Shown here piece by piece: positions 27,232-36,304 of a stretch of DNA of 64,000 nucleotides. Position numbers and translations under genes: made by a program. The notes under the pieces were generated by a model, which was not told where the DNA came from, searched no databases, and was given only the letters and a program-made list of their open reading frames with translations. Position 1 is the first letter of the stretch, and each line of letters starts with the position of its first letter. The DNA comes from Aliarcobacter sp. (GTDB taxonomy: Bacteria > Campylobacterota > Campylobacteria > Campylobacterales > Arcobacteraceae), in the NCBI GenBank assembly GCA_028688995.1, contig JAQTXB010000001.1:1-64000 (forward strand), given 5' to 3'.

Positions 27232-28284
27232 ATGACTTTCAAAAAGACATCTATGGCACTAATCGCGAGTGCTTTATTAGTAACAACTTTAAGTGCAAGA
27301 GACCAAATCAAAATCGTTGGTTCATCTACTGTGTATCCTTTTTCATCTTCAGTTGCTGAAGAATTAGGATCAACTACAAAATTCCCAACACCAGTTGTTG
27401 AATCAACTGGAACAGGTGGAGGAATGAAACTATTTTGTGCAGGTGCAGATATAAATACACCTGATATAGCAAATGCATCAAGAAGAATCAAAGACAAAGA
27501 ACTAAAACTATGTGAAGAAAATGGAGTAACGGACATTACTGAAGCTATTATTGGTTTTGATGGTATTGCAATTGCTCAAGATTCTAAAGCAACAGGCTTT
27601 AATGTAACAAAAGCTCAATTAGCTTTAGCAGTTGCTGAAGAAGTTCCTTCAAAAGACGGTAAATCTTTAATTAAAAATCCTTATAAAAAATGGTCAGATA
27701 TTGATGCATCTTTACCTTCTAGAGAAATTATTGTTTACGGACCACCAAAATCATCTGGTACAAGAGATTCATTTGAAGAGTTAGTACTACAACATGTATT
27801 TGAAAAAATGCCAGTTTATACAGATTTATTCAAAGCTGATGAAAATGCAAACAAAAAATATAAAGCATATTCAGTTATTAGAACAGATGGTGTTTATGTT
27901 GAATCTGGTGAAAATGACAACTTAATTGTTCAAAAATTAACTAAAAATCCAGCTGCAGTTGGTATCTTTGGTTATTCATTCTTAGAAGAAAACAAAGATA
28001 AAGTTTCAGGTGTAACTATTGACAGTATTGAACCAACAGTTGATACTATCTCTTCAGGTAAATACCCAATTGCTAGATCAATGTATTTTTATATCAAAAA
28101 CTCACATTTAAAAGAAGTTCCTGCTTTAAAAGAGTATTCAAACTTATTTATGTCTGAAAAAATGATTGGAAAAGATGGAATCTTAACAGAATTAGGTCTT
28201 GTTGTATTACCTGAAGATGTAAGAAAAACTGCTAGAACAAAAGTTATGAATAACGAAAAATTAACTTTAGACCAATTAAAATAA
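27232..28284 (+). CDS. pstS: Phosphate ABC transporter periplasmic binding protein PstS
   Basis: A 350-residue periplasmic phosphate-binding protein. The signal peptide ends around TLSA-RD. The mature start DQIKIVGSSTVYPFSSSVAEE is the first phosphate loop. GTGGGMKLFCAG, NASRRIKDKE and PKSSGTRDSFEELV are the other binding segments. The start at 27232 is chosen over an ATG 12 bases upstream because GGAG lies between them at proper spacing. It is of the longer SphX-like type. Its own terminator separates it from the rest of the pst cluster. Confidence 0.95.
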   Translation: MTFKKTSMALIASALLVTTLSARDQIKIVGSSTVYPFSSSVAEELGSTTKFPTPVVESTGTGGGMKLFCAGADINTPDIANASRRIKDKELKLCEENGVTDITEAIIGFDGIAIAQDSKATGFNVTKAQLALAVAEEVPSKDGKSLIKNPYKKWSDIDASLPSREIIVYGPPKSSGTRDSFEELVLQHVFEKMPVYTDLFKADENANKKYKAYSVIRTDGVYVESGENDNLIVQKLTKNPAAVGIFGYSFLEENKDKVSGVTIDSIEPTVDTISSGKYPIARSMYFYIKNSHLKEVPALKEYSNLFMSEKMIGKDGILTELGLVVLPEDVRKTARTKVMNNEKLTLDQLK

Positions 28285-28296
28285 TATTAATTCACT

Positions 28297-28324
28297 AAAA
28301 GAGAAGATTATCTTCTCTTTTATA
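28297..28324 (+). terminator. pstS terminator
   Basis: AAAAGAGAAGA (28297-28307) pairs with TCTTCTCTTTT (28311-28321) around a TTA loop. It could limit read-through so that PstS is made in excess over the transporter. Confidence 0.88.
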
Positions 28325-28329
28325 CAAAG

Positions 28330-28391
28330 ATGTCATTGCTGAGTTTTTATCTGTTGCCGCGAACAAAGAGATAAAAACTCAGTAATGATAT
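28330..28391 (+). ncRNA. Long perfect-type hairpin of unknown function
   Basis: A 23-bp stem (28330-28352 with 28369-28391) with a 16-base loop containing the GC-rich core GCCGCG, itself closable by GTT/AAC. The only two non-Watson-Crick pairs become G-U in plus-strand RNA but A-C in minus-strand RNA, so the plus-strand transcript is the one that folds well. No T-run follows, so it is not a standard terminator. It lies 9 bases after the pstS terminator and 23 bases before the EAL-protein gene. It could be a processing site, an mRNA stabiliser or an sRNA. The ncRNA label is tentative. Confidence 0.45.
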
Positions 28392-28414
28392 TAAAATAAA
28401 ATTTAGGTTGAACT

Positions 28415-30145
28415 ATGACAAATTGGAATCAAGTTGTTGACAAATTAGATTACGCATTTCAGCCTATCATTCATTCTCACACTGGTAAAATTTATGCCGT
28501 TGAAGCTCTTATTAGAAATGTTCAAAATATTCCTGGATTAAACTATATTGATGATTTATTTAATGCCGCTTTTAATGATGATTATTTATATGAATTAGAT
28601 TTACAATTACGAGAAAAAGCTATACAAAAGTTTTCTGAAATAGAAGTTGATAATTTACGATTATTTTATAATCTAGATAATAGAATTATCTATAATAAAA
28701 ATCTTTCAGCGGGAAATACTTCCAAAATTTTAAAGAAATATAAATTAAATAAAAATGTAATATGTTTTGAACTTAGTGAAAAAGGTACTGCAATTGAACA
28801 AAATGCACTTTCTACTATGATTCAAAGATATAAAGAGAATGGTTACTCAATTGCAATTGATGATTTTGGAATTGGTGTTTCTGGTCTTAAACTTTTATAT
28901 TTTAGTGAAGCTCATGTAATAAAATTAGATAGATTTTTCATTTCAAATATTGATCAAGATTCAAAGAAAAGACTTTTTTGCTCGTCTATTATAGAAATGG
29001 CACATATTATGGGAATGCAAGTAGTTGCAGAGGGTATTGAAACTGAGAAAGAATTTTATACATGTAAAGATATTGGTGCAGATTTTATACAAGGTTACTT
29101 AGTTCAAAAGCCAACAGTTGATATTGAAAAAATAAAACCTCTTTATAATAATATTTTAGCACTAATCAATGAAGATAAAAGAAACAATCCAAATGCAACA
29201 ATAGATGATGAGTTTATTGAACCAATTGTTGCGCTTTGTGTAAATACCTCTTTATATGAACTTTTTGTACATTTTAAAGAATCAACAAAAAACAACTTTG
29301 TACCAATTGTTGATGAATATGATAACTTTTTAGGAATTATTTATGAAACAGATATTAAAAAAATATCTTATTCTCAATATGGTTTAGCCCTTGCACAAAA
29401 TAAAACTTTTTCTTCTAGTTTAATCAAATATTTAAAACCTGCACTTTTTGTAGATATATCTTGGGGAATTGATAAAATACTTGAAATGTATAATCATAAT
29501 TCTAAAGAAGCTATTGGTATATTTATAACCCAATCAAATAAATATAGAGGATTTATTAATTTAAATTCTCTTTTAACTCTTTCATATAAAAGAAATATTG
29601 AAATAGCAACAAATCAAAATCCACTAACAAAATTACCAGGAAATAATCAAATAGAAAAATTTATTGAGAAAACGCTTAGAAAAAATCAAAAAACAATTAC
29701 TCATATTATATATTTTGATTTTAATCACTTTAAACCATTTAATGATATTTATGGATTTAGACAAGGAGATAGAGCTATACTTATTTTTTCAGAACTTTTA
29801 CAAAAAAGATATCCTAAAGATGCTTTTATTGCTCATATCGGGGGAGATGATTTTTTTGTTGGATTAAGGAATCACACCTTTGATGAAGTATATAAATTAA
29901 CTTCAGAAGTTCAAGATGAATTTAAAAATACAGCTGAAAATATCTATACAAAAAAAGATAAAGAAAATGGATTTATGCTTGCTAAAGACCGTTTTAATAT
30001 GGAAAGAAAATTTGATCTATTATCTGTTTCATCTGCAATTATTGAGATAAATTCAAAATCAAATATTGCGAATTTTGACAACACTTTAAACATTCTAAAA
30101 AAAGCATCTAAAGGTGCACAAGAGCCTATATCAAGCGTTTTATAA
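28415..30145 (+). CDS. EAL-CBS-GGDEF cyclic-di-GMP phosphodiesterase-type protein
   Basis: A 576-residue soluble protein. The N-terminal EAL domain (about 5-245) keeps the catalytic signatures EALIRN, FELSEKG, IDDFGIG, IKLDR, AEGIE and FIQGYLVQKP, so c-di-GMP hydrolysis is plausible. A pair of CBS-like modules follows (about 265-395). The C-terminal GGDEF-like domain (about 410-570) has IGGDDF in place of GGDEF and may be an inactive or weak cyclase. It lies between pstS and pstC and is flanked by a hairpin and a Pho-box-like repeat, so phosphate-linked expression is suggested but not shown. Confidence 0.88.
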   Translation: MTNWNQVVDKLDYAFQPIIHSHTGKIYAVEALIRNVQNIPGLNYIDDLFNAAFNDDYLYELDLQLREKAIQKFSEIEVDNLRLFYNLDNRIIYNKNLSAGNTSKILKKYKLNKNVICFELSEKGTAIEQNALSTMIQRYKENGYSIAIDDFGIGVSGLKLLYFSEAHVIKLDRFFISNIDQDSKKRLFCSSIIEMAHIMGMQVVAEGIETEKEFYTCKDIGADFIQGYLVQKPTVDIEKIKPLYNNILALINEDKRNNPNATIDDEFIEPIVALCVNTSLYELFVHFKESTKNNFVPIVDEYDNFLGIIYETDIKKISYSQYGLALAQNKTFSSSLIKYLKPALFVDISWGIDKILEMYNHNSKEAIGIFITQSNKYRGFINLNSLLTLSYKRNIEIATNQNPLTKLPGNNQIEKFIEKTLRKNQKTITHIIYFDFNHFKPFNDIYGFRQGDRAILIFSELLQKRYPKDAFIAHIGGDDFFVGLRNHTFDEVYKLTSEVQDEFKNTAENIYTKKDKENGFMLAKDRFNMERKFDLLSVSSAIIEINSKSNIANFDNTLNILKKASKGAQEPISSVL

Positions 30146-30146
30146 G

Positions 30147-30180
30147 CTGTAACCATTCTGTAACCAATTTTTTCTAAAAT
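30147..30180 (+). promoter_or_regulatory. Pho-box-like promoter of pstCAB-phoU
   Basis: Two 11-bp units in tandem (30147-30168), with half-sites CTGTAAC and CTGTAAC 4 bases apart, then 10 bases and TAAAAT (30175-30180). It begins 2 bases after the EAL gene stop and ends about 30 bases before the pstC start. The 7-4-7 spacing and the position over the -35 region match a PhoB-type activator site. Confidence 0.78.
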
Positions 30181-30211
30181 TATGTATTAAACTAATACAA
30201 AGGCAAAAGTA

Positions 30212-31141
30212 TTGAGCACTTTTGAATCAAGAAAGAAACAGAGAGAACTTAATGAAAAACTGATTAAATTAGCTTTAATTAGTGCCGCAGCTATCTCGAT
30301 TTTAACTACTTTAGGAATTTTATTTTCAATATTATTTGAAGCAATAGAATTTTTCAAATTAAGAAGTTTTTGGTATTTTATTACTGGAACTACATGGTCA
30401 CCAGGAGTTATGGGAAGCCAATTTGGTGCATTACCTATTTTTGCAGGTACGTTTATAATCACAATAGTTGCTCTTAGTGTTGCTATTCCAATTGGTCTTG
30501 GAAGTGCAATTTATATGAGTGAATATGCAAGTCCTAGACTAAGAGATTATGTAAAACCCCTTTTAGAAATATTAGCTGGTATTCCAACCGTTGTTTATGG
30601 TTTTTTCGCAGCAATTACTGTTGCACCTTTAGTAGTAAAAGCAGCTGCTGCTATTGGTTTAGAAGCTACTTTTAACTCGGCACTTGCATCTGGTATTGTA
30701 ATGGGAATTATGATTATTCCGGTTATTTCATCACTTTCTGATGACGTTATAAGATCTGTTCCTGATAGTCAAAGAAAAGCTGCATTTGGTCTGGGAATGA
30801 CACATGGAGAAACTATTAAAAATATTGTTTTACCATCTGCAATGCCAGGAATTATTTCAGCTTCACTTCTTGCTTTATCAAAGGCATTGGGTGAAACGAT
30901 GATTGTTGTTATGGCAGCTGGATTAAGGCCAAATCTATCTTGGAATCCACTTGAAGATATGACAACAGTAACTGTAACAATTGTTAATTCTCTTGTTGGA
31001 GATTTTGAGTTCAATTCACCAGAAACACTTTCTGCATTTGCATTAGGATTAGTGTTATTTGTTGTAACTCTAATTTTAAATATGATTTCATTATCACTAA
31101 TTAGAAAATTCAAAGAAAAATATAAAGTGAATACATTATGA
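30212..31141 (+). CDS. pstC: Phosphate ABC transporter permease PstC
   Basis: A 309-residue inner-membrane protein with six predicted helices. Conserved PstC stretches are YFITGTTWSPG, FGALPIFAGT, IPIGLGSAIYMSEYA, ILAGIPTVVYGFFA and the EAA-type loop SQRKAAFGLGMTHGETI. It starts at TTG, with only a weak AAAGG ribosome-binding site. It overlaps pstA by 4 bases. Confidence 0.95.
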   Translation: MSTFESRKKQRELNEKLIKLALISAAAISILTTLGILFSILFEAIEFFKLRSFWYFITGTTWSPGVMGSQFGALPIFAGTFIITIVALSVAIPIGLGSAIYMSEYASPRLRDYVKPLLEILAGIPTVVYGFFAAITVAPLVVKAAAAIGLEATFNSALASGIVMGIMIIPVISSLSDDVIRSVPDSQRKAAFGLGMTHGETIKNIVLPSAMPGIISASLLALSKALGETMIVVMAAGLRPNLSWNPLEDMTTVTVTIVNSLVGDFEFNSPETLSAFALGLVLFVVTLILNMISLSLIRKFKEKYKVNTL

Positions 31142-32325
31142 TTAAAAGAAAAAAAGAAAAAGTTAATAATAACCCTTTTTATGATCCAAATATGAAATCA
31201 AGACATGCAAGTGCAAATAGATTTAAAAAATTTACTTTGACTTCATTAATCTTTTCAATAGCATTTTTAGGATTTTTCCTATTTGATATTATTGGAAAAG
31301 GAATACCTGCTTTTCATATTGCGTACATTCAAGTTGATGTTTCTTACAATGAAAAATCTTTAGATGACACAAGATTTGCTGTTGATAAAAAATATAGAGA
31401 CATTGTATCAAGAGCATGGTTAAGAGATATTCCAAGTCTTGTTAAAGCGAATCCAACTTTAATGGACACAACACAAGCAACTTGGGTTTTAGCAGATGAT
31501 CAAGTTGATCAATATTTAAAAGGTCACAATAACAAATTAAAAGATAAAGAGATTGAATTAGTTGATGAATTGTATTCTCAAGGATTAATTCAAAAGAAAT
31601 TTAATGCAATTTTCTTTAAAAATGGTGACTCGAAAATTCCAGAATATGCTGGTATGTATTCAGCAATAATCGGTTCAGTTTTAACTTTAATTATTACAAT
31701 GATTGTGGCTTTTCCAATTGGAGTTATGACTGCAATTTATCTTGAAGAGTTTGCAAGTGATAATAAATTCACTAGATTCATAGAAATAAATATTAACAAT
31801 CTAGCTGCAATTCCATCTATTTTATTTGGTCTTTTAGGTCTTGCAATATTTATAAACTTATTTGGAATGCCAAGAAGCTCACCATTAGTTGGAGGATTAA
31901 CACTTGCACTTATGACTTTACCAATTATTATTGTAAGTTCACGAGCAGCATTAAGGGCAGTTCCTGATAATATCAGACAAGCAGGATATGGTTTAGGATT
32001 AAATAAAATTCAAGTAACAAGGGATCATGTTTTGCCATTAGCATTTCCTGGTGTATTAACAGGTTCAATCATTGGTTTAGCACATGCAATGGGAGAAACG
32101 GCTCCGTTAATTATAATTGGTATGATTGCATTTATTCCCGATGCTCCATCTATGGTTACTGGGGCGGCAACTGTTATGCCCGCACAGTTATTTACATGGG
32201 CGGGAATGCCAGAAGGAATGTATATAGAAAAAACAGCAGCAGGAATTATGGTGTTATTAACAATTTTAATTTCACTAAATACAATTGCAATTTATTTAAG
32301 AAAAAAATTCGAAGTTAAATGGTAG
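31138..32325 (+). CDS. pstA: Phosphate ABC transporter permease PstA (long form)
   Basis: A 395-residue permease whose C-terminal ~230 residues hold the six-helix PstA core (GMYSAIIGSVLTLIITM, FPIGVMTAIYLEEFA, NLAAIPSILFGLLGL, the EAA loop DNIRQAGYGLGLNKIQ). It is about 100 residues longer than E. coli PstA because a hydrophilic, probably periplasmic segment (about residues 55-165) follows the first helix. Long PstA forms are known in this phylum. It is translationally coupled to pstC. Confidence 0.94.
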   Translation: MIKRKKEKVNNNPFYDPNMKSRHASANRFKKFTLTSLIFSIAFLGFFLFDIIGKGIPAFHIAYIQVDVSYNEKSLDDTRFAVDKKYRDIVSRAWLRDIPSLVKANPTLMDTTQATWVLADDQVDQYLKGHNNKLKDKEIELVDELYSQGLIQKKFNAIFFKNGDSKIPEYAGMYSAIIGSVLTLIITMIVAFPIGVMTAIYLEEFASDNKFTRFIEININNLAAIPSILFGLLGLAIFINLFGMPRSSPLVGGLTLALMTLPIIIVSSRAALRAVPDNIRQAGYGLGLNKIQVTRDHVLPLAFPGVLTGSIIGLAHAMGETAPLIIIGMIAFIPDAPSMVTGAATVMPAQLFTWAGMPEGMYIEKTAAGIMVLLTILISLNTIAIYLRKKFEVKW

Positions 32326-32334
32326 GAAATTATA

Positions 32335-33108
32335 ATGATAAAAAATGACAATAAAATAAAAATTGATGTAAAAAATTTAAATTTATATTATGGAACAAAT
32401 CAAGCACTTTTTGATATTACAGCAAATTTATATGAAAATAAAATTACAGCACTAATTGGACCATCTGGTTGTGGGAAATCAACTTTTTTAAGATGTATAA
32501 ACAGAATGAATGATTTAATTCCAATAGTTAAAATTGATGGTTCAATCATAATTGATAGTAAAAATATTTATGATAGAGATGTAGATGAAGTAAGTGTTAG
32601 AAAAAAAATTGGTATGGTATTTCAACAACCAAATCCATTTCCAAAATCTATATATGACAATGTAGCTTACGCTCCACTAAAACATGGAATTGTAAGAAAA
32701 GGAAGAGAGTGTGATGAACTTGTTGAAACATCACTTATTAAATCTGGTCTTTGGAATGAAGTAAAAGATAAATTACACGCCCCTGGAACTTCACTTTCTG
32801 GTGGTCAACAACAAAGATTATGTATTGCAAGAACAATAGCAATTAAACCTGAAGTTATTTTAATGGATGAGCCAACAAGTGCACTTGACCCAATTAGTAC
32901 AGAAAAAATTGAAGCTTTAATGCTTGAGTTAAAACAAGATTACACAATTATTACTGTAACTCATAATATGCAACAAGCAGCAAGGGTTGCCGATTACACA
33001 GCATTTTTCCATTTAGGAAAGTTGATTGAATATGATGAAACAGAAACTATTTTTGTTAATCCTCACCATAAAAAAACAGAAGATTATATTACAGGGAGAT
33101 TTGGATAA
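32335..33108 (+). CDS. pstB: Phosphate ABC transporter ATP-binding protein PstB
   Basis: A 257-residue ABC ATPase with Walker [10 protein letters not shown] (near 42), the PstB hallmark [13 protein letters not shown], the Q-loop [14 protein letters not shown], the signature [10 protein letters not shown], Walker [14 protein letters not shown] and the H-loop VTHNM. It is preceded by TAGGAAA and ends with a 1-base overlap to phoU (TAATG). Confidence 0.97.
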   Translation: MIKNDNKIKIDVKNLNLYYGTNQALFDITANLYENKITALIGPSGCGKSTFLRCINRMNDLIPIVKIDGSIIIDSKNIYDRDVDEVSVRKKIGMVFQQPNPFPKSIYDNVAYAPLKHGIVRKGRECDELVETSLIKSGLWNEVKDKLHAPGTSLSGGQQQRLCIARTIAIKPEVILMDEPTSALDPISTEKIEALMLELKQDYTIITVTHNMQQAARVADYTAFFHLGKLIEYDETETIFVNPHHKKTEDYITGRFG

Positions 33109-33776
33109 TGTTAAAACCTTACGAAATAAAATTACAAAGTATAAAAGATGAAATATCAAAAATTGGTATTGATGTTGTTGAGTCATTAGAATTATCACTA
33201 AAAGCATTAGAAGATAAAAAAATTGATGATTTAAAGAATGTTCAAATAACTGAAAAGAAACTACTATTAAGATCAAATGAAATTGATAATATCATAGTTA
33301 CAACTTTAGCTTTATATTCACCAGAAGCAAAAGATTTAAGACAATTAGTTTCATTTTTAAAAATTACAAATGAATTAGTAAGAACTGGTTCTAATACAAA
33401 AGATTTTGCAAAAATGTTTAAAAAATCTTATTCAGATGATTTAAATACAAGTATGATTTTGGAGTATGCAATTCCACTATTAAAATCAGCATTACTTTCA
33501 CTTCAAACATCAATTTCAATATTAGATGAAACAAATGCAAAACATATTGAAGAGAAATATCACAGAGTTGTTGTTGAAGAGAGTAAAACTGATGATTTAT
33601 ATTTAATGATAGAAAAAAATATTCTAAAATTAATATCAAAAAATCTTGATTTATCAAAAGAGTATTTTGATATATTAAGTGCTCTAAGAAGACTTGAAAA
33701 AATAGCTGATAGAGCTGTCTCAATCGCTAATTTATTGCACTTTGCTCAAGTTGGTGGAGATATAGTACAATCATAA
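33108..33776 (+). CDS. phoU: PhoU-family phosphate signalling protein
   Basis: A 222-residue all-helical protein with two PhoU repeats, including LRQLVSFLKITNELVRTG and LRRLEKIADRAVSIANLL. PhoU couples Pst activity to the PhoR kinase and lowers the Pho response when phosphate is plentiful. It overlaps pstB by one base and precedes psiE and phoBR, consistent with that role. Confidence 0.9.
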   Translation: MLKPYEIKLQSIKDEISKIGIDVVESLELSLKALEDKKIDDLKNVQITEKKLLLRSNEIDNIIVTTLALYSPEAKDLRQLVSFLKITNELVRTGSNTKDFAKMFKKSYSDDLNTSMILEYAIPLLKSALLSLQTSISILDETNAKHIEEKYHRVVVEESKTDDLYLMIEKNILKLISKNLDLSKEYFDILSALRRLEKIADRAVSIANLLHFAQVGGDIVQS

Positions 33777-33797
33777 TATTTATGATATACTTTTTGC

Positions 33798-34247
33798 ATG
33801 AAAAAAGCTATAAATAAAATAAAAAACTACTTTAGTACCAACTTCGAAGTTCTTGCAGCAACTATTATTTTAATATTAATACTTGCGGCAGGCATAGAAT
33901 TTTATAAAGCGATTATCTTAATGTTAGAGTTTATTGTTGTAATGGAAGTTGTGAAAATGATTTCTGATTTCATCAAAAAAGAGACTTTAAGATTAAGATA
34001 TGTTATTGATATTTTTATCATTTTCTTAATTCGTGATGTAATTATTTTAACTACAAACAAAAATAGAGATTACTTTGATATTTCATTTTTACTATTTGTA
34101 ATTTTTGTATTTTTTATGTTTAGGATTTTGGCTATTAAATTCTCACCCGGCATTATAAAAATCTCAAAAGATACAGTAATAGAGTATGATGATGAAAGAC
34201 CAAATAAAAAAGTTATAACAACAAAAGAGTCAAATTCAGATGAATAA
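33798..34247 (+). CDS. psiE: PsiE-family phosphate-starvation-inducible membrane protein
   Basis: A 149-residue protein with four predicted helices and the PsiE pattern (LEFIVVMEVVKMISDFIK then RYVIDIFIIFLIRDVIIL). The function of the family is unknown. The C-terminal ~35 residues are hydrophilic. It overlaps phoB by 8 bases, placing it in the Pho operon and supporting the family assignment. Confidence 0.83.
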   Translation: MKKAINKIKNYFSTNFEVLAATIILILILAAGIEFYKAIILMLEFIVVMEVVKMISDFIKKETLRLRYVIDIFIIFLIRDVIILTTNKNRDYFDISFLLFVIFVFFMFRILAIKFSPGIIKISKDTVIEYDDERPNKKVITTKESNSDE

Positions 34248-34914
34248 TAAACTAATTTTAATAGTAGAAGATGAAGAGGATATTTTAGAATTACTTGAAT
34301 ATAATCTTCAAAAAGAGGGTTATGAAACAGCAGGTTTTTTAACTATAGATAAAAATGTACGAAACATTCTAAATGAAGAACAAGTTGATTTAATTATTAT
34401 GGATAGAAATCTTCCAGGAATTGAAGGAACTACATTTATAAATGAAATTAAACAACAAGGTTATATAAATCCTGTTATTTACGTTACTGCAAAAGATAGA
34501 GATGAAGATATTATTGAAGGTTTTGATAGTCATGCTGATGATTACATAACTAAACCCTTTAATGTAAAAGAGTTATGCGCAAGGGTTAAAGCTGTTATTA
34601 AAAGAACTTCAAAAGATATTGATATTTTAAAAGTTAAAGATATAGTTTATAAAGCTTCAAATAAAAAGTTTTATATTGATGAAGTTGAAATGGATTTAAC
34701 TCATCTTGAACATGATTTATTACTTGAATTTATTAAAAATAGAGATATTTTAATGACACGAGAGCATTTATTAAATAGTGTTTGGCAAGACTCTTTTGAG
34801 AAAAAAGAGAAAACTGTAAATGTTGCGATAAAAAGATTAAAAGCAAAAATTGACCCTAATGGTGAAAAAGATTATATTCGTTCAATTAGAGGGGAAGGTT
34901 ATATTTTTTGTTAA
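34240..34914 (+). CDS. phoB: PhoB-like response regulator
   Basis: A 224-residue OmpR/PhoB-type regulator. The receiver domain has IVEDEEDI and the phospho-acceptor Asp in IIMDRNLPG (near residue 52), plus the Lys in ITKPFN. The winged-helix domain follows (about 130-224), ending KKEKTVNVAIKRLKAKID..GEKDYIRSIRGEGYIF. It is the likely binder of the GTAACCA repeats at the pstS and pstC promoters. It overlaps phoR by 7 bases. Confidence 0.92.
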   Translation: MNNKLILIVEDEEDILELLEYNLQKEGYETAGFLTIDKNVRNILNEEQVDLIIMDRNLPGIEGTTFINEIKQQGYINPVIYVTAKDRDEDIIEGFDSHADDYITKPFNVKELCARVKAVIKRTSKDIDILKVKDIVYKASNKKFYIDEVEMDLTHLEHDLLLEFIKNRDILMTREHLLNSVWQDSFEKKEKTVNVAIKRLKAKIDPNGEKDYIRSIRGEGYIFC

Positions 34915-36293
34915 AAATACACCAACTTTTCCTAAGAACTTATATTACTATTTTTCTTGCTATTCTTATTAGTTTAAGTATTATTACTTACTTTTGGTCT
35001 AAAAATATCTATATTCATCAAATTGAGAAAAATCTTCTTCAAAATATTGATACCTTATCAATTGTTTTTAAAAATAAAAATGGCTTAGATAATATAAGCC
35101 AAATTGTACATGATTTACATGAAAAATTAAATCTAAGAATCACCATAATAGATGAAGCAGGTGTAGTAATTGCTGATAGTGATAAAGAGCTTTCATTAAT
35201 AAAAAATCATCTAAATAGAAAAGAGATTATTGAAGCTAAAAATAATGAAATAGGAAGAGATACTAGAAAGTCTGAAACTATAAATAAAGAGTTGTTATAT
35301 ATTGCAAAAAAGATTGTAATTTCAGATAATATTTTTTACATAAGAATGGCAGATTATATTACGAATATAACTGACAATTTTATGGGACTTACTTTAGAAA
35401 TATTTTTATTTATTACATTTTTCTTAGTTGTGGCATTTTTAGCAACTTATTTTATTAGTATCAGAATAAAAAAAGAGACTGATGATATTCTTCATTTTTT
35501 AACACTTTTAGCCCATAAAAAACCATCTTTTAATCTTGATTCTAAATATACTTACGAATTTAATAAAATTACAAAACTATTAAATAAAGTTGCCATAAAA
35601 CTCTCAAAAAGAGAAAAACAAAAAGCTAAACAAAATGCAAAATTAAAACTTGCTAATAGACAAAAAGATGAAATAATTTCAGCTATTTCCCATGAATTCA
35701 AAAATCCAATTGCAATTATTTCAGGATACAGTGAAACTATCTTAAATGATGAACAAATGCCCCAAGCTATGAAAACAAAGTTCTTAAAAAAGATTTATTC
35801 TAATTCTAATAAAATGTCACACATTATTGATAAACTAAGACTAACACTAAAACTAGAAGAGGGAAAACAAGAACTTCTCCTTGCGCCTTGTTCTATGAAA
35901 AAATTAATTGAAACATGTATTAGTGATTTAAAAGATAAATATAAAAATAGAGAGATAGATATTGATGGTATTGATATTACGTTAAAAGTTGATGAAACGC
36001 TAATATCTATGGCTATTTCAAATCTAATTGAAAATGCTTTAAAATACTCAGAAGATGAAATTATAGTAAATATTTCAGATAATTCAATTTGCGTTATTGA
36101 TAAAGGAATTGGAATAGAAGAAAAAGAGCTTGAAAGAATAAATCAGAAATTTTATAGGATTTCAAATAATGGTTGGAATAATTCCCTAGGACTTGGACTT
36201 TTTATTGTTCAATCTGTATTGTCTTTACATAATTTTACCCTTGAAATTCATTCAGAATTTAAAAAAGGGTCTCAATTTTGTATAAAATATTAA
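34908..36293 (+). CDS. phoR: PhoR-like sensor histidine kinase
   Basis: A 461-residue membrane kinase starting at TTG. Two transmembrane helices (about 12-30 and 160-185) flank a periplasmic sensor of about 125 residues. The dimerisation H-box is ISAISHEFKNPIAIISGYS (His near residue 262). The ATPase domain has the N-box NLIENALKYSEDEI, the G1 box VIDKGIGIEEKE and LGLGLFIV. The kinase has a larger periplasmic domain than E. coli PhoR, so it may sense a ligand directly, as proposed for the related kinase of Campylobacter. Confidence 0.9.
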   Translation: MLKIHQLFLRTYITIFLAILISLSIITYFWSKNIYIHQIEKNLLQNIDTLSIVFKNKNGLDNISQIVHDLHEKLNLRITIIDEAGVVIADSDKELSLIKNHLNRKEIIEAKNNEIGRDTRKSETINKELLYIAKKIVISDNIFYIRMADYITNITDNFMGLTLEIFLFITFFLVVAFLATYFISIRIKKETDDILHFLTLLAHKKPSFNLDSKYTYEFNKITKLLNKVAIKLSKREKQKAKQNAKLKLANRQKDEIISAISHEFKNPIAIISGYSETILNDEQMPQAMKTKFLKKIYSNSNKMSHIIDKLRLTLKLEEGKQELLLAPCSMKKLIETCISDLKDKYKNREIDIDGIDITLKVDETLISMAISNLIENALKYSEDEIIVNISDNSICVIDKGIGIEEKELERINQKFYRISNNGWNNSLGLGLFIVQSVLSLHNFTLEIHSEFKKGSQFCIKY

Positions 36294-36304
36294 TTTATAC
36301 TTAA

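Noticed and set aside
28297..28391. The two adjacent hairpins as a single tandem terminator
   Set aside because: Only the first has a T-run. The second has a 16-base loop and is followed by A-rich sequence, so it is treated as a separate element.
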